A DNA stretch of 64,000 nt, taken from assembly GCA_022711465.1 (NCBI GenBank), contig JAKLEZ010000004.1, positions 62,001 through 126,000 on the forward strand. Reading direction: 5' to 3'. A model generated the notes under the pieces. That model saw nothing but the letters and a program-made list of their open reading frames with translations. It had not been told where the DNA came from and searched no databases. Source of the stretch: Planctomycetota bacterium (GTDB lineage: Bacteria; Planctomycetota; Phycisphaerae; UBA1845; PWPN01). Within the stretch, counting starts at the first letter, position 1. Each line of letters opens with the position of its first letter. Position numbers and translations under genes: made by a program. Shown here one piece after another: positions 1-8,616 of this stretch.

Positions 1-178
1 CGGTGACGCCGCCGCTCTCGATGGTTTTGCGGGCGCGACGTTCCATTTTCTCTCCGGGCAGGTAGGAGAAGCCGCAGACGGCTCCATGTTCGATCAGATT
101 GCGGGCGATATGCCAAGCGATGCTTCGCTCGTTGGCCACGCCGAAGACGATGCCCTTGCGTCCGTCCAGTAGCCCCAT
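1..178 (-). CDS. fabI: Enoyl-[acyl-carrier-protein] reductase FabI, N-terminal part (runs off the left edge)
   Basis: The reverse strand from the ATG at 178 reads MGLLDGRKGIVFGVANERS, then IAWHIARNLIEHGA and GFSYLPGEK. This is the N-terminus of the short-chain dehydrogenase FabI family, with the glycine-rich NAD(H) loop (GVANERS) expected just after the first beta strand. FabI reduces trans-2-enoyl-ACP to acyl-ACP in the last step of each fatty-acid elongation cycle in the cytoplasm. About 59 codons are visible; the catalytic Tyr and Lys lie outside the window. An in-frame upstream ATG at 211 would add 11 residues, but family members usually begin at the MGLL methionine, and CGGAGC precedes it at a usable distance. 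The gene is divergent from the hydrolase at 315. Confidence 0.88.
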   Translation of the reverse strand, partial: MGLLDGRKGIVFGVANERSIAWHIARNLIEHGAVCGFSYLPGEKMERRARKTIESGGVT

Positions 179-314
179 CGCGATGCTCCGTTGACTGGTC
201 CAACCGGCCATGTAGCGGGTGCCGGGGCGTTCTGGATTGTCGTATTGGTGCGATGGTTTGGCAAGTGGGTTGGCCGTCCTGCCGTGGTTGAACGGGGCCA
301 GGAGAAGGTCTATC

Positions 315-1112
315 ATGGGTCGGTGGGTGTGCCCGAGGGACCGAGCAGGCGTGATCACCTTTTCGCTTCAGAGTGGCTCGAACGGCAACTCGATCTACGT
401 CGAGGCTGGGGATGTGCGTTTGTTGTTCGACGCGGGGATTTCGGGGAAGGCGGCCGAGGGCCGGATGCGGGTTCACCGGCGTGATCTGGGTGACGTGGAT
501 GCGGTGCTGATTTCGCACGATCACGTTGACCACATTCGGGGGGCGGGGGTTTTCCAGCGCAAGTACGGTCTGCCGATCTACATGACCCAGGCGACGCATC
601 GGGCCACGAACTGCGGCCTGGGCCCGCTGAGCGATGTGCGGTATTTCAAAGCCGGGCAGAGGTTGTGGTTCAGCGGGGTGGTCGTGCACACGATTCCGAC
701 GCCGCACGATGCGGCGGACGGTGTGGCCTTCATCGTGGAGCACGAGGGCAAGCGGCTGGGGATCATGACCGATCTGGGGCATCCGTTCCCGGATCTGGTT
801 CGTCTGCTGCCGGGGCTGGACGCCTGCTACCTGGAGAGCAACTATGACCCGGAGATGCTTCGCACCGGTCCGTATCCACTGCAGCTGCAGGAGCGGATTC
901 GGGGGTTGCACGGGCACCTGTCGAATCATGAAGCTGCGGAGCTGATCCAGGCTGCCCGTGGGAGGCTGAGATGGGTGGCCATTGCCCACCTGAGCGAGCA
1001 CAACAACAAGCCGCAGCTGGCCCTGGAGACACACCGGCAGTACCTAGGCAAGTCGTTTCCGCTTCACGTGGCCTCGCGACACGAAGTCAGCCCGATTCTG
1101 GAAGTCCTCTGA
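315..1112 (+). CDS. Metallo-beta-lactamase-fold hydrolase, YycJ/WalJ-like
   Basis: Protein of 265 residues. It opens with ITFSLQSGSNGNSIYVE, close to the SLxSGSxGNSxYV start of YycJ/WalJ-type single-domain MBL hydrolases. The metal-binding motif SHDHVDH (HxHxDH) follows at about residue 72, with later TPHDA, MTDLGH, LESNYD and GHLSN segments that supply the remaining ligands of this fold. The family is thought to include exonuclease-like or cell-wall-linked enzymes; the substrate here is unknown. The longer frame begins at 219, but I place the start at the ATG at 315 because AGGAGAAGG stands 6-7 bases upstream and because the extra N-terminal residues do not fit the family. Cytoplasmic, no signal peptide. 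Confidence 0.85.
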   Translation: MGRWVCPRDRAGVITFSLQSGSNGNSIYVEAGDVRLLFDAGISGKAAEGRMRVHRRDLGDVDAVLISHDHVDHIRGAGVFQRKYGLPIYMTQATHRATNCGLGPLSDVRYFKAGQRLWFSGVVVHTIPTPHDAADGVAFIVEHEGKRLGIMTDLGHPFPDLVRLLPGLDACYLESNYDPEMLRTGPYPLQLQERIRGLHGHLSNHEAAELIQAARGRLRWVAIAHLSEHNNKPQLALETHRQYLGKSFPLHVASRHEVSPILEVL

Positions 1113-1181
1113 CCCGGGGTGTGGGCAGGTGATGGTTTTCGGGCGCCAAACGAAGCCAATTGAGCCTTCGGCGGTTGGCAC

Positions 1182-2108
1182 TCAGCCTTCGGTGGTTGGC
1201 CGGCGTGGTGGGCACCAATCTGGTTGGCGGCCGGGGTGGGGTGATGAGTCGGGGGTGAGCGATGGCGGGTAGTGCGGCGAGGTGGGGTGCAGGGGCTTGT
1301 CCGAGTAGATTGGGTGAGACAGAGAAGCGACTTGAATCAGCACCGGTGAGACGCCGGTGCCGCACCTCCTGACAGAGGCTTTAGAGGCTTGGGGCTGGCG
1401 GCCAGCCTGGGGAGGCGAGGCAAGGGTGTTGGAGTTTGATGGGGTGAGGGGAGGGATTACGTGGTTGGGGTGTTGGCTCACGGGTGATGAGGCCGTTGGG
1501 GCGCAGGGGGCGGCGTGTGGGGGTGGATCGACCGGTTCCGGGCTGGCAGGGGTTTGGCCCGAGCTTTCGGATCGGGTTTTCTGGAGCGTTTCGAGGTACC
1601 TGAGGTCGTGGCGGAGCTGGCGATTGATCATACTCTCGTAACGGATGAGCTTATCGAGGTCGTCGTTGCTGGGGAGGGCCAGGGACTGGGCGTCGGGGGG
1701 TTTGGGCATGAATGGGCTCAGGCTGGCGGCGTACTGGTAGGCAGGGTGGTTAGCGTTATCGCGGCGGGCCATGATGCACGCGGTCTCATGGCGGTAGGCT
1801 CGCCTGAGTCGCCACCAGGAGATGGCGACGCGCTGGACGATGAGGCTCTCGATGGGATGGCGTGGGAGGTATTGCTGATTCAGCTCGGAGAGCAGAGTGG
1901 TGAATTCGTCGAGGCTCTCATCGGGTTGATTGGGGGGCATGAGGATGGCCTGAGCGAGCAGGCCGTGCTGACAGGCGTTCTGGCGGGAGCGGGCCTTGCC
2001 TTGGGGAGTCCTGGGCCCGGTGGATTTGGCGGCGTTACGGCGATTGGCGTCGATTCTGCGTTGAGAAGAGGTTTTGAGTTGGGTCGAATCTACTGATTCT
2101 CTTGACAT
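1182..2108 (-). CDS. Conserved hypothetical protein with STGPRTPxGKxRS motif
   Basis: Protein of 308 residues. Residues 18-48 carry the signature RRIDANRRNAAKSTGPRTPQ followed by GKARSRQNACQHGL, which defines a family of uncharacterised proteins common in planctomycetes and acidobacteria. The middle (about residues 60-180) is helical and rich in Trp, Arg and Leu. The last 130 residues are low complexity, rich in Pro, Ser and His. The start at 2108 is preceded on the minus strand by AAAGGAGC at good spacing. No transmembrane segment or catalytic motif is visible. The function is unknown. The Pro-rich tail may be poorly conserved, so the true functional region is probably the first 180 residues. 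Confidence 0.6.
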   Translation of the reverse strand: MSRESVDSTQLKTSSQRRIDANRRNAAKSTGPRTPQGKARSRQNACQHGLLAQAILMPPNQPDESLDEFTTLLSELNQQYLPRHPIESLIVQRVAISWWRLRRAYRHETACIMARRDNANHPAYQYAASLSPFMPKPPDAQSLALPSNDDLDKLIRYESMINRQLRHDLRYLETLQKTRSESSGQTPASPEPVDPPPHAAPCAPTASSPVSQHPNHVIPPLTPSNSNTLASPPQAGRQPQASKASVRRCGTGVSPVLIQVASLSHPIYSDKPLHPTSPHYPPSLTPDSSPHPGRQPDWCPPRRPTTEG

Positions 2109-2376
2109 CGGAGCTCCTTTCGGTCTGCTGGGACGGTTTGGGTTTCGCGGCTTCCTTGTTCACAGAAGAACGTGGTGCGTGTCCCGGTCGAGAGCCGAAG
2201 GGCAGGACGGAAGGGGCGACGGCGAGAGGTCGACGTGAGGCGGGGCTGTCGGGTTTAACGAAGGTGGTGGGCGAGGGCGGCGAGTGCGTTTTGGGGTCGT
2301 CTGCGGCGTGTGTTGTCGGGCTTGATTCGCCGGCGGATGCGGGTACCGTATGGCTGACTGATGGACGAGGGCGCGG

Positions 2377-4179
2377 ATGATGAGATGCGAGGCAGCCTTA
2401 CTGGCCGGTGCGATTCTGTTCTACGGCTCGTCGTGCGGTCAGGACCAAGGCAAGCCGGCCGGTGCACGCGGGCCGCTGACGCTGAGGATCATGGCTCCGT
2501 CGGACGGTTACCAGACGGTGCAGGAAGTGGCGTATCTTCTGGGCCGCACGAATCCGGGGGTTCAGGTCAAGGTTGGGGATATGGCGGTTGAGGTCTACTC
2601 GACCGGCGGCTTTGCCCGCGACGGCATTCCTCTTGAGATGGGCGAGAACACGATTGAAGTTGTGGCGACGGACGCGACCGGTCAGCGTGTGATCCGCAGC
2701 GTCAGGGTGATTCGCAAGGAGCCGCAGCCGGAACCGCCGCCGAGCGTGCTGAGGGTGGTCGAGCCCGCTGACGATATCGCCCTGCTGCCGGGTGAGACGC
2801 TCTCGATCCGGGCGGTAGGCCCTCCCGGCGGCACCGGCTTTGCCACCTGCTTCGGCGGCGAGGCCAAGCTAGCGCTGACCGAGGCCCGGAACGATCGGGG
2901 GGAACCGACGGGCAGCTACTCGGCGACGGTGAAGGCCCCGGCCAGAGGCAGCGGCAAGGCTGCGGTGGTGGCCGTGTCGCTGCGTCGGGCGAAGAACGGT
3001 CCGACGATGGAAGCGAAGTCGAAGGGCACGGTGGACGTTTGGGATCCTCTCGCGGTTCAGGTTGGCGAATGCCGGGATGATCGATCGGGGATCACGATGG
3101 GCCTGCACTCGGTTCGTCTGGGGGGCCCCTACCTGGCCCGCATTCCGCGTGGGGTCCGGTTTGAGATTGTCGGCCGGCAGGGAGGGAACTACAGGATCCG
3201 GCTCTCGAGGTCCCGCAGCGGCTGGATTCCGGTCGAGGACGTGGCCCGGCTGCCGGAAGGGACGCTGGTGCCGCACAACTACTTCACTTCTTGCGAGATC
3301 AACGGTGACGAGCAGCACGACCGGGTGACCGTACCGTTACTGGAGAAGGTTGTAGTAGCGGTCACCTCCGAGAGCGAGCCGCTCAACAAGCTCTACCTGG
3401 ATTTCTTCAACACGCACGATGCGCTCACCTGGATCAGTCACAAGACTGGCGCCCGGGTGGTGGGTACGATCACGGGGGAGCAGATGGAGGACGACTGGTA
3501 CCGGCTCACGGTCCCGCTCAAGTGTAAGCAGATCTGGGGCTACTGGCTGGAGACCGACGGCAAGTCGCTGACCCTGGTCATTCGTCGTCCGCCGGCCCTC
3601 GCCGCCGAGCCGGCCTCGCCGCTGAAGGGGCTGATGTTTGCCCTGGAAGCCGGGCATGGTGGTTCGAGCGACGGTGCCGTTGGGCACATGGGCACGAAGG
3701 AGAAGGACGTCAATGCGGCCGCGGTTGCCGCTCTCAAGGGGGTGCTCGAAGGGCGTGGAGCGACGACGATACTGGTGCGGCCGGGCGACACCAACCCGAC
3801 GCTGACGGCTCGGGTGGAGGCGGCGAACGAGGTGAACGCCGACTTCTACGTGGCCGTCCACGCCAACGCAGCGGGCAACGGGCGCGGTTTCCTGAAGGTT
3901 TCGGGTACGAGCACGTACTACAGGGACAAGCATTGCCGTCTACTGGCTCAACTGGTGTACAACGGGCTGCTCGGTCTGGGGTGGAACGAATTTGGGGTGG
4001 TGGGCAACTTTGCGTACTCGCCGCTGCAGAACACGAAAATGCCGAGCATGCTGATCGAGCAGGCGTTCATGTCGAACCCGGCCGACGAGGCCCGGTTGCT
4101 CGATTCGACCTACCAGCAGCAGCAGGCCGAGGCGGTGGCCGACTCGCTGGAGCAGTTTCTGAGGCGGGTGCGAGAGTGA
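2377..4179 (+). CDS. N-acetylmuramoyl-L-alanine amidase (Amidase_3 type) with N-terminal accessory domains
   Basis: Protein of 600 residues that should cleave the amide between MurNAc and L-Ala in peptidoglycan. The C-terminal 190 residues form an Amidase_3 catalytic domain: EAGHGG (first zinc His and family start), KEKDVN (zinc Glu), VHANA (second zinc His) and LIEQAFMSN (catalytic Glu). Upstream lie a hydrophobic N-terminus ending GSSCGQ (a weak lipobox, so possibly a lipoprotein), an Ig-like region, and an SH3-like segment (IPRGVRFEIVGRQGGNYRIR). That order suggests an exported, wall-bound hydrolase. Two adjacent ATGs occur at 2377 and 2380; the ribosome-binding site is weak. The gene stands alone, upstream of tRNA-Gln. 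Confidence 0.88.
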   Translation: MMRCEAALLAGAILFYGSSCGQDQGKPAGARGPLTLRIMAPSDGYQTVQEVAYLLGRTNPGVQVKVGDMAVEVYSTGGFARDGIPLEMGENTIEVVATDATGQRVIRSVRVIRKEPQPEPPPSVLRVVEPADDIALLPGETLSIRAVGPPGGTGFATCFGGEAKLALTEARNDRGEPTGSYSATVKAPARGSGKAAVVAVSLRRAKNGPTMEAKSKGTVDVWDPLAVQVGECRDDRSGITMGLHSVRLGGPYLARIPRGVRFEIVGRQGGNYRIRLSRSRSGWIPVEDVARLPEGTLVPHNYFTSCEINGDEQHDRVTVPLLEKVVVAVTSESEPLNKLYLDFFNTHDALTWISHKTGARVVGTITGEQMEDDWYRLTVPLKCKQIWGYWLETDGKSLTLVIRRPPALAAEPASPLKGLMFALEAGHGGSSDGAVGHMGTKEKDVNAAAVAALKGVLEGRGATTILVRPGDTNPTLTARVEAANEVNADFYVAVHANAAGNGRGFLKVSGTSTYYRDKHCRLLAQLVYNGLLGLGWNEFGVVGNFAYSPLQNTKMPSMLIEQAFMSNPADEARLLDSTYQQQQAEAVADSLEQFLRRVRE

Positions 4180-4346
4180 GCTTGGGGATGGGTAGTGGCG
4201 GGGAAGGCGGTGGTTGGTTGGCGGAGGCTCTTGCCAAGTCTTGACTGCCGGGGTAATATGCAGCTGTTGGTGGTGGTGGCGTGGCGGCGAGGGCACGTTC
4301 GCGGCGGCGACACAGACGATGTAATTCCTTGCACGGCAAGGACTTC

Positions 4347-4419
4347 TGGCCCGTGGTGCAATTGGTAGCACGCCTGACTCTGGATCAGGAAGTTCTAGGT
4401 TCGATTCCTAGCGGGCCAG
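4347..4419 (+). tRNA. tRNA-Gln (anticodon CTG)
   Basis: The 73-base cloverleaf can be folded by eye. The acceptor stem TGGCCCG pairs with CGGGCCA and G is the discriminator base. The D stem is GTGC/GCAC with loop AATTGGTA. The anticodon stem CCTGA/TCAGG encloses the loop CTCTGGA, giving anticodon CTG. The variable loop is AAGTT, and the T arm CTAGG-TTCGATT-CCTAG carries the conserved TTCGA. The CCA end is not encoded (GTG follows). Confidence 0.95.
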
Positions 4420-5215
4420 TGAACACGCAACAAGCGCCGAGCGTCAGGCTTAGCGTACCTTTCGGGTGCAGGAAGGTGCGGGATCTGAACCTATGGTCAT
4501 CCGGAACAGCACCGGATTCGCCGGTTTCGGAGGACGCGTTCACGGCAAGTCTGAAGCGTCACAACACCCGCCCGGTTACGGCCTTTATTAGCCCAGGGGA
4601 TAGGTTGTCGTCGCGCTCCTATCAAGGGCGTGCACCTCGGTCCGTGGAACCCTGCGAGGGCCGCTTCGCTCACCCGAAGGGGAGAGGGACTGGCGTCAAG
4701 GGTGGAGAAGGGACTGCAGCCGGTGGGGAGCGGGCTGTAGCGGGCACGCGGGGCACCTCCGCCGAAGAACGGGCAAAGGTGATCGAGGTCTGGCTGAACC
4801 GGATGGGCCGGGAACTGGAGTGGATACGACAGGCGAGTATGTTCATGCCGGCGGGACGCAGGAAGCGACCCGGGCTTCGCATCGCTTTGGGGCCAAGGAC
4901 AACCTGAAGACGGCGAGCCGGGAGTGAGAAGCAGGCGGCGCGGTAGTGGGCTGTTCATACCGAGACGAGCGGCGTCTGGTGGCCGGACACTCGCATGATC
5001 GGGAGGATCAGGACTCTTGTCGCACGATTCGTTTCATGACTTGGAGACTGCCATGGGGATGCTCATGGATTGGCGTTGCAGGCGTGCAGGCATCCGGTAT
5101 ACTGGTGTTTTGGTCCTGATGCGTCAGTTTGAAGGAAGGTGTCTCCGGCCGACACGTTCCTATCGACGCACCCTCCGGCCTACCGACCCGCGTCGTGGCG
5201 TTGAGGATCGGGGTG
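4420..5215 (+). other. About 800-base stretch between tRNA-Gln and the island, no gene recognised
   Basis: Open frames here (for example 4281-4907 plus and 4497-4958 minus) overlap each other or the tRNA and show no family motif. The stretch separates tRNA-Gln from the first gene of the GTPase island, the position where an integration scar or decayed integrase would be expected, but I found no repeat of the tRNA 3' end nearby. A possible promoter lies at 5076-5103. Confidence 0.5.
5076..5103 (+). promoter_or_regulatory. Possible sigma70-like promoter for unit A
   Basis: TTGCAG (5076-5081) and TATACT (5098-5103) are separated by 16 bases. The -10 matches five of six consensus positions, the -35 only three. 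It would leave a leader of about 105 bases before the ATG at 5216. It is the only AT-rich hexamer in an otherwise GC-rich stretch, which is the main reason to list it. Confidence 0.3.
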
Positions 5216-6349
5216 ATGATCTGCCCGTATTGTGTCCGTGAAGTCTCGTTCAAGCTATCCCGAGCGGGAGCGACCGTCATCTCCGATGAGCCCGTCGTGG
5301 GGCAGCAACAGCAGGATTTTCCCGGTTCAGCGGGTCAGGCGTATCGCTGCTCGGCGTGCAACCGCGAGATTCCCACGATGTTCGTTCGTGACTACCACCG
5401 CTATCCGCTGGTGGTAGGCAGCGGGGTTGGTTTTTCCGGTCACGGCAAGACGGTCTTTTTCGCATCCATGCTCCACGCCTTGCGGGATCATCGCCTAGCC
5501 GAGGCGTGGCCGCGGTTTTTCAGTCTGGCTCTGGACGATGCCAGCCTGACTACTGTGGTAGGCAACATGAACAGGCTTCAGAGCGGGGTGCTGCCGGAAG
5601 CCACGCCGCAGACTTTTGAGAATCCAACGCTTCTTCGGCTGAACAACCTTCCGCATCTGGGCAGTGCGGTGCTCTGCATGTACGACAACGGTGGCGAGGT
5701 ATTCCGGTCGGGGGGCGGCATTCAGCAGTATGCGCACTACCTGGTTCACGCCCACACGGTCCTGTTCATGATCAGCATTCCCCGGCTCCGTGAACAGGAT
5801 GACCTACCGACGGCCATGTTCTCGCTGTTGAACGCGTTCATCCTGGGCATTCAGCAACTAGGTGGAGACACCGAGCGGCAGCACCTGGTGATTGCATACA
5901 CCATGGCGGATGTCATGCTCCCCGATCTGGCAGAATGGGAGGTTCTGAGAGAGCATATCAAGAGCGAATCCTATGATGATCTGGCCGACGTACGGGCGTA
6001 TTTGCGGAAGATCTACGCCGTGTCCGGCCAGCTGCATCGGTACACGCAAGTTGGTCTGCGGGCGGCGGCGTTTCTGAACGCGGCCCTGGCGAACTTTGCC
6101 TCGGTGAGTTTCACGATCGTCTCTTCTCTGGGCGCGGCCCCCCAGGAGCGGCGGCTCACGACGCAGATTGCGCCGCGGCGAGTCCTGGACCCGATTCTGC
6201 TGCTCATCGCCAACTCTCTGACCAGGTGCAAGAGCTGCGGATCGACCGATGAATCGCCGCCGGCTTCGGCCCCGTCGGACTGGAAATCCCGCGCTCAGGA
6301 TCTCCTCCGAGGCTCGTGGACCAAGGTCCGCGAGCGATTTCTGGAGTGA
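5216..6349 (+). CDS. Zinc-ribbon TRAFAC-like GTPase, DO-GTPase2 type (first paralogue)
   Basis: Protein of 377 residues. An N-terminal zinc ribbon uses CPYC (residues 3-6) and CSAC (45-48). A P-loop GFSGHGKT (72-79) follows, then YDNGG (about 156-160) as the DxxG switch, and TMAD (229-232) where NKxD/TKxD is expected. The C-terminal VSSLG and APRRVLDPILLLI segments match the end of the DO-GTPase2 (double-GTPase 2) family known from actinobacterial GTPase-associated conflict systems. The Lys of the guanine-specificity motif is Met here, so base recognition may be altered or lost. There is no transmembrane segment. The start at 5216 is supported by GAGGA eight bases upstream and by alignment with the paralogue at 10895. 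First gene of a six-gene unit; the next starts 29 bases downstream. Confidence 0.75.
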   Translation: MICPYCVREVSFKLSRAGATVISDEPVVGQQQQDFPGSAGQAYRCSACNREIPTMFVRDYHRYPLVVGSGVGFSGHGKTVFFASMLHALRDHRLAEAWPRFFSLALDDASLTTVVGNMNRLQSGVLPEATPQTFENPTLLRLNNLPHLGSAVLCMYDNGGEVFRSGGGIQQYAHYLVHAHTVLFMISIPRLREQDDLPTAMFSLLNAFILGIQQLGGDTERQHLVIAYTMADVMLPDLAEWEVLREHIKSESYDDLADVRAYLRKIYAVSGQLHRYTQVGLRAAAFLNAALANFASVSFTIVSSLGAAPQERRLTTQIAPRRVLDPILLLIANSLTRCKSCGSTDESPPASAPSDWKSRAQDLLRGSWTKVRERFLE

Positions 6350-6378
6350 ACGAGGATCGTCTTTGAGAGGTATGTGTC

Positions 6379-7524
6379 TTGCGTGACGGCCCGGCTACGG
6401 AAGTGGGACCCGCTGGTGTGATTCCCATGTCGGGAAGGGGCGTCGTCCATTGGTGGCGAAAGCTGACCGCCTCGCTGGACCGATCGCTGCCGGAGGATGC
6501 CAGTGCCGTTCCGAAGCTGCTGAGTCTGTTGCGGCAGACTCACAGGTCGATGGCTTTGGACGTCAGGGGCATGCTGTTGAGCTGGCTGGTTTTCTGGGGG
6601 GCGGCCCTGGGGGTGCTGATCGGTCTCATCCTGGTTGTCGGGCTGGCCAACTACCTGCTGAGCTGGATCTGTCTCTGGCCGCTGCTGCTATTCGCCGCCA
6701 ATGCTTTCGGGGTATGCATTGTGTTGGGTGGTTTTGGAGGCATTGAAGCATCGCGGCGTGTTTCCTCGATGGACTACGTGATCTACGCGGCCTTGTGCGG
6801 GCTACCCTGGTTGTTTTACCGCCGCTACGATCTAGCCGGTTGGCTGTACGGTCACGGCTACGCGCACCCGACGATGATGTGGGTGCTGCACATGTTGATC
6901 CTGAGTATCGCCCTCGAAGCCGGCTGGCTGGCCTACCTGGCGAAACGCGAGGCCACTGTTCCTGAGATTGTCGGTGAGCTGCTGCGCCGTCTGTACATGA
7001 ACAAGCTGAGGGCCCTGCTCACCGCACGGGTTCAGGGCCTGGACGGCGATGAAGAATCGGCGCCGGGGCAGGCGCTGTGCGGCCCCTGCCTATCGCGAGT
7101 GGAGTTGTACACCGACATGTCGCTGGGTGTTCGATACTATCGGTGCCGGTCCTGCCGTCGTGACTACCCGGATGGGGACGACTGGGAGTCCTTCGAGGAG
7201 GTCGTTGCCATCCTGCACCAGAAATGGAACTCTGCATCGATGGTCAAGGGCGGACGCCTCTACGTCAATGCCGACAAGCGGGGCGGGCTCTTTGATTTTG
7301 ATCGGGTTGAGATCCACGAGGCCGACGACGTGCAAGTCGAGCGGTTCGTGATGGCGGTGTCGAACGACCCGGACGCTGAACGGCGTGGTCGCAGGCGGCG
7401 ATGCACGATCAATCCTCAGATCAGCCTGTCGCAGCACACCGCCAACATGCTGGATGCCGTGTTCCAGGTGGCCAGGGCGCAGCATTCCGCACGCGCCCTG
7501 CAGGGCGAGGAAACGAGTGCGTAG
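6379..7524 (+). CDS. Multi-pass membrane protein with cytoplasmic zinc ribbon
   Basis: Protein of 381 residues, family not recognised. Hydrophobic segments at about residues 60-95, 98-115, 130-145 and 165-185 predict four membrane helices in the first half. The second half is soluble and includes a zinc ribbon, CGPC...CRSC (about 234-257), resembling the CxxC pairs of the two GTPases in this unit. The start is uncertain: TTG at 6379 has GAGAGG eight bases upstream, while the first ATG in frame (6427) has no Shine-Dalgarno. It sits 29 bases after the GTPase and 30 bases before the vWA gene, so it is probably co-transcribed. It could be the membrane dock for the cytoplasmic partners (inference). 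Confidence 0.6.
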   Translation: MRDGPATEVGPAGVIPMSGRGVVHWWRKLTASLDRSLPEDASAVPKLLSLLRQTHRSMALDVRGMLLSWLVFWGAALGVLIGLILVVGLANYLLSWICLWPLLLFAANAFGVCIVLGGFGGIEASRRVSSMDYVIYAALCGLPWLFYRRYDLAGWLYGHGYAHPTMMWVLHMLILSIALEAGWLAYLAKREATVPEIVGELLRRLYMNKLRALLTARVQGLDGDEESAPGQALCGPCLSRVELYTDMSLGVRYYRCRSCRRDYPDGDDWESFEEVVAILHQKWNSASMVKGGRLYVNADKRGGLFDFDRVEIHEADDVQVERFVMAVSNDPDAERRGRRRRCTINPQISLSQHTANMLDAVFQVARAQHSARALQGEETSA

Positions 7525-7554
7525 GGGTTTGCCTCACACGAGGAGTGAAAGACC

Positions 7555-8616
7555 GTGCGAGCCATGGATCGCCACATTCGCTGGTTCAGTCTCGAGCTGA
7601 CCACGATACCCAAGGTGCTGCTGGTCCTGGACGCCTCGGAAAGCGCGGAGGAATACGAGGAGGAGGTCCTCGGACTAGCCTCAGGCATCATCGCCGCCCT
7701 ACCGCATTCCGATGCTGTTCGAGCGGCTTTCCTGGGCGGAACCGAGCTGTTCTCCGCCGAGGAGTTCTCCGCGGGCAAGACCGAGTTATGGAAGAAGAAC
7801 CTGGGGCGCTGCAGCCTGATCAACCCGGTGCTCCGAGCAGCCTGCCCGACCGAGGAGCATCGGGTCGTGATCATCGGGACGGGCACGATTTTCGACCTTG
7901 AGGATCAGGCCGAGATGCTTGGTCACCGGCTTCTTCTGGCCAGTGTGGGCCAGAGACTCGGGCCGGACGAGGGTTCCTGGTCCTCGTTAACGACTCGCCA
8001 GGCGGAGGAGGTGGTGGACCAGCTCTGGAGCCGGGTGACGGGCGTTACGATCAGCGGGCGGGGTCTATTGCCGATCTGCTGGGACCATGATGGGTACCGG
8101 CTGGCACTCGGCAGCGACGGGGCGGCGTTGCGACTCGAGGGAAGCGCGGAGCCCTCCACCCGCGTCGGCTTCCTCGCTCACGGGGACGGCCCACCCGCGG
8201 CGAGAGTCGCCTATGCCGACGGTCGGGAGGTCGAGGTGCCGCTGAAGACAGCGCGGTCTTTCGATCGCGAACTCCGGCCGGTGCGGTTGTTCACTGCCGA
8301 GGAAGCCCACCCGTTTTACCTGACTGCGACGGACGGGCCAGCGTGCGGACCCGCCGTCCTGCCCCGGATGTGTCGGTCGGCCGTACCGGACTGGTCCGGT
8401 TTCATCCTGGTAGCCGAATCGGCCGAGGGTCTGGCGGCTTATGCCTACCCCTGGGAGGTGATCGCGACCGGGCCGGATCGCGTGGCCGCCTATCAGCCCG
8501 GTGGCGTGGTCCCGATCGTCTTCGATCCACTCAGCCGTCAGTGGCGGGTACACCCTGAGCAGTCCATGGGCGGATGCCTGGAACTCGGAGGAGGCGTTTA
8601 TGGCGTCGCCCTGTGA
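7555..8616 (+). CDS. vWA-domain protein
   Basis: Protein of 353 residues. Residues 10-160 resemble a von Willebrand A domain: a first beta strand KVLLVLDASES supplies a DxSxS MIDAS motif, followed by an acidic helix and a later strand HRVVIIGTGTI. vWA domains bind protein partners through the chelated metal. The rest (160-353) is rich in beta strands and not recognised. The chosen start is GTG at 7555 with AGGAG nine bases upstream; ATG at 7564 is the alternative. The 3' end overlaps the next gene by 17 bases, which suggests translational coupling. vWA proteins often accompany GTPases or AAA+ ATPases in bacterial conflict systems (family knowledge), fitting the neighbourhood. Confidence 0.62.
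   Translation: MRAMDRHIRWFSLELTTIPKVLLVLDASESAEEYEEEVLGLASGIIAALPHSDAVRAAFLGGTELFSAEEFSAGKTELWKKNLGRCSLINPVLRAACPTEEHRVVIIGTGTIFDLEDQAEMLGHRLLLASVGQRLGPDEGSWSSLTTRQAEEVVDQLWSRVTGVTISGRGLLPICWDHDGYRLALGSDGAALRLEGSAEPSTRVGFLAHGDGPPAARVAYADGREVEVPLKTARSFDRELRPVRLFTAEEAHPFYLTATDGPACGPAVLPRMCRSAVPDWSGFILVAESAEGLAAYAYPWEVIATGPDRVAAYQPGGVVPIVFDPLSRQWRVHPEQSMGGCLELGGGVYGVAL

Noticed and set aside
4281..4907. 208-codon plus frame across tRNA-Gln
   Set aside because: Overlaps the tRNA gene and shows no family motif; composition is not protein-like.
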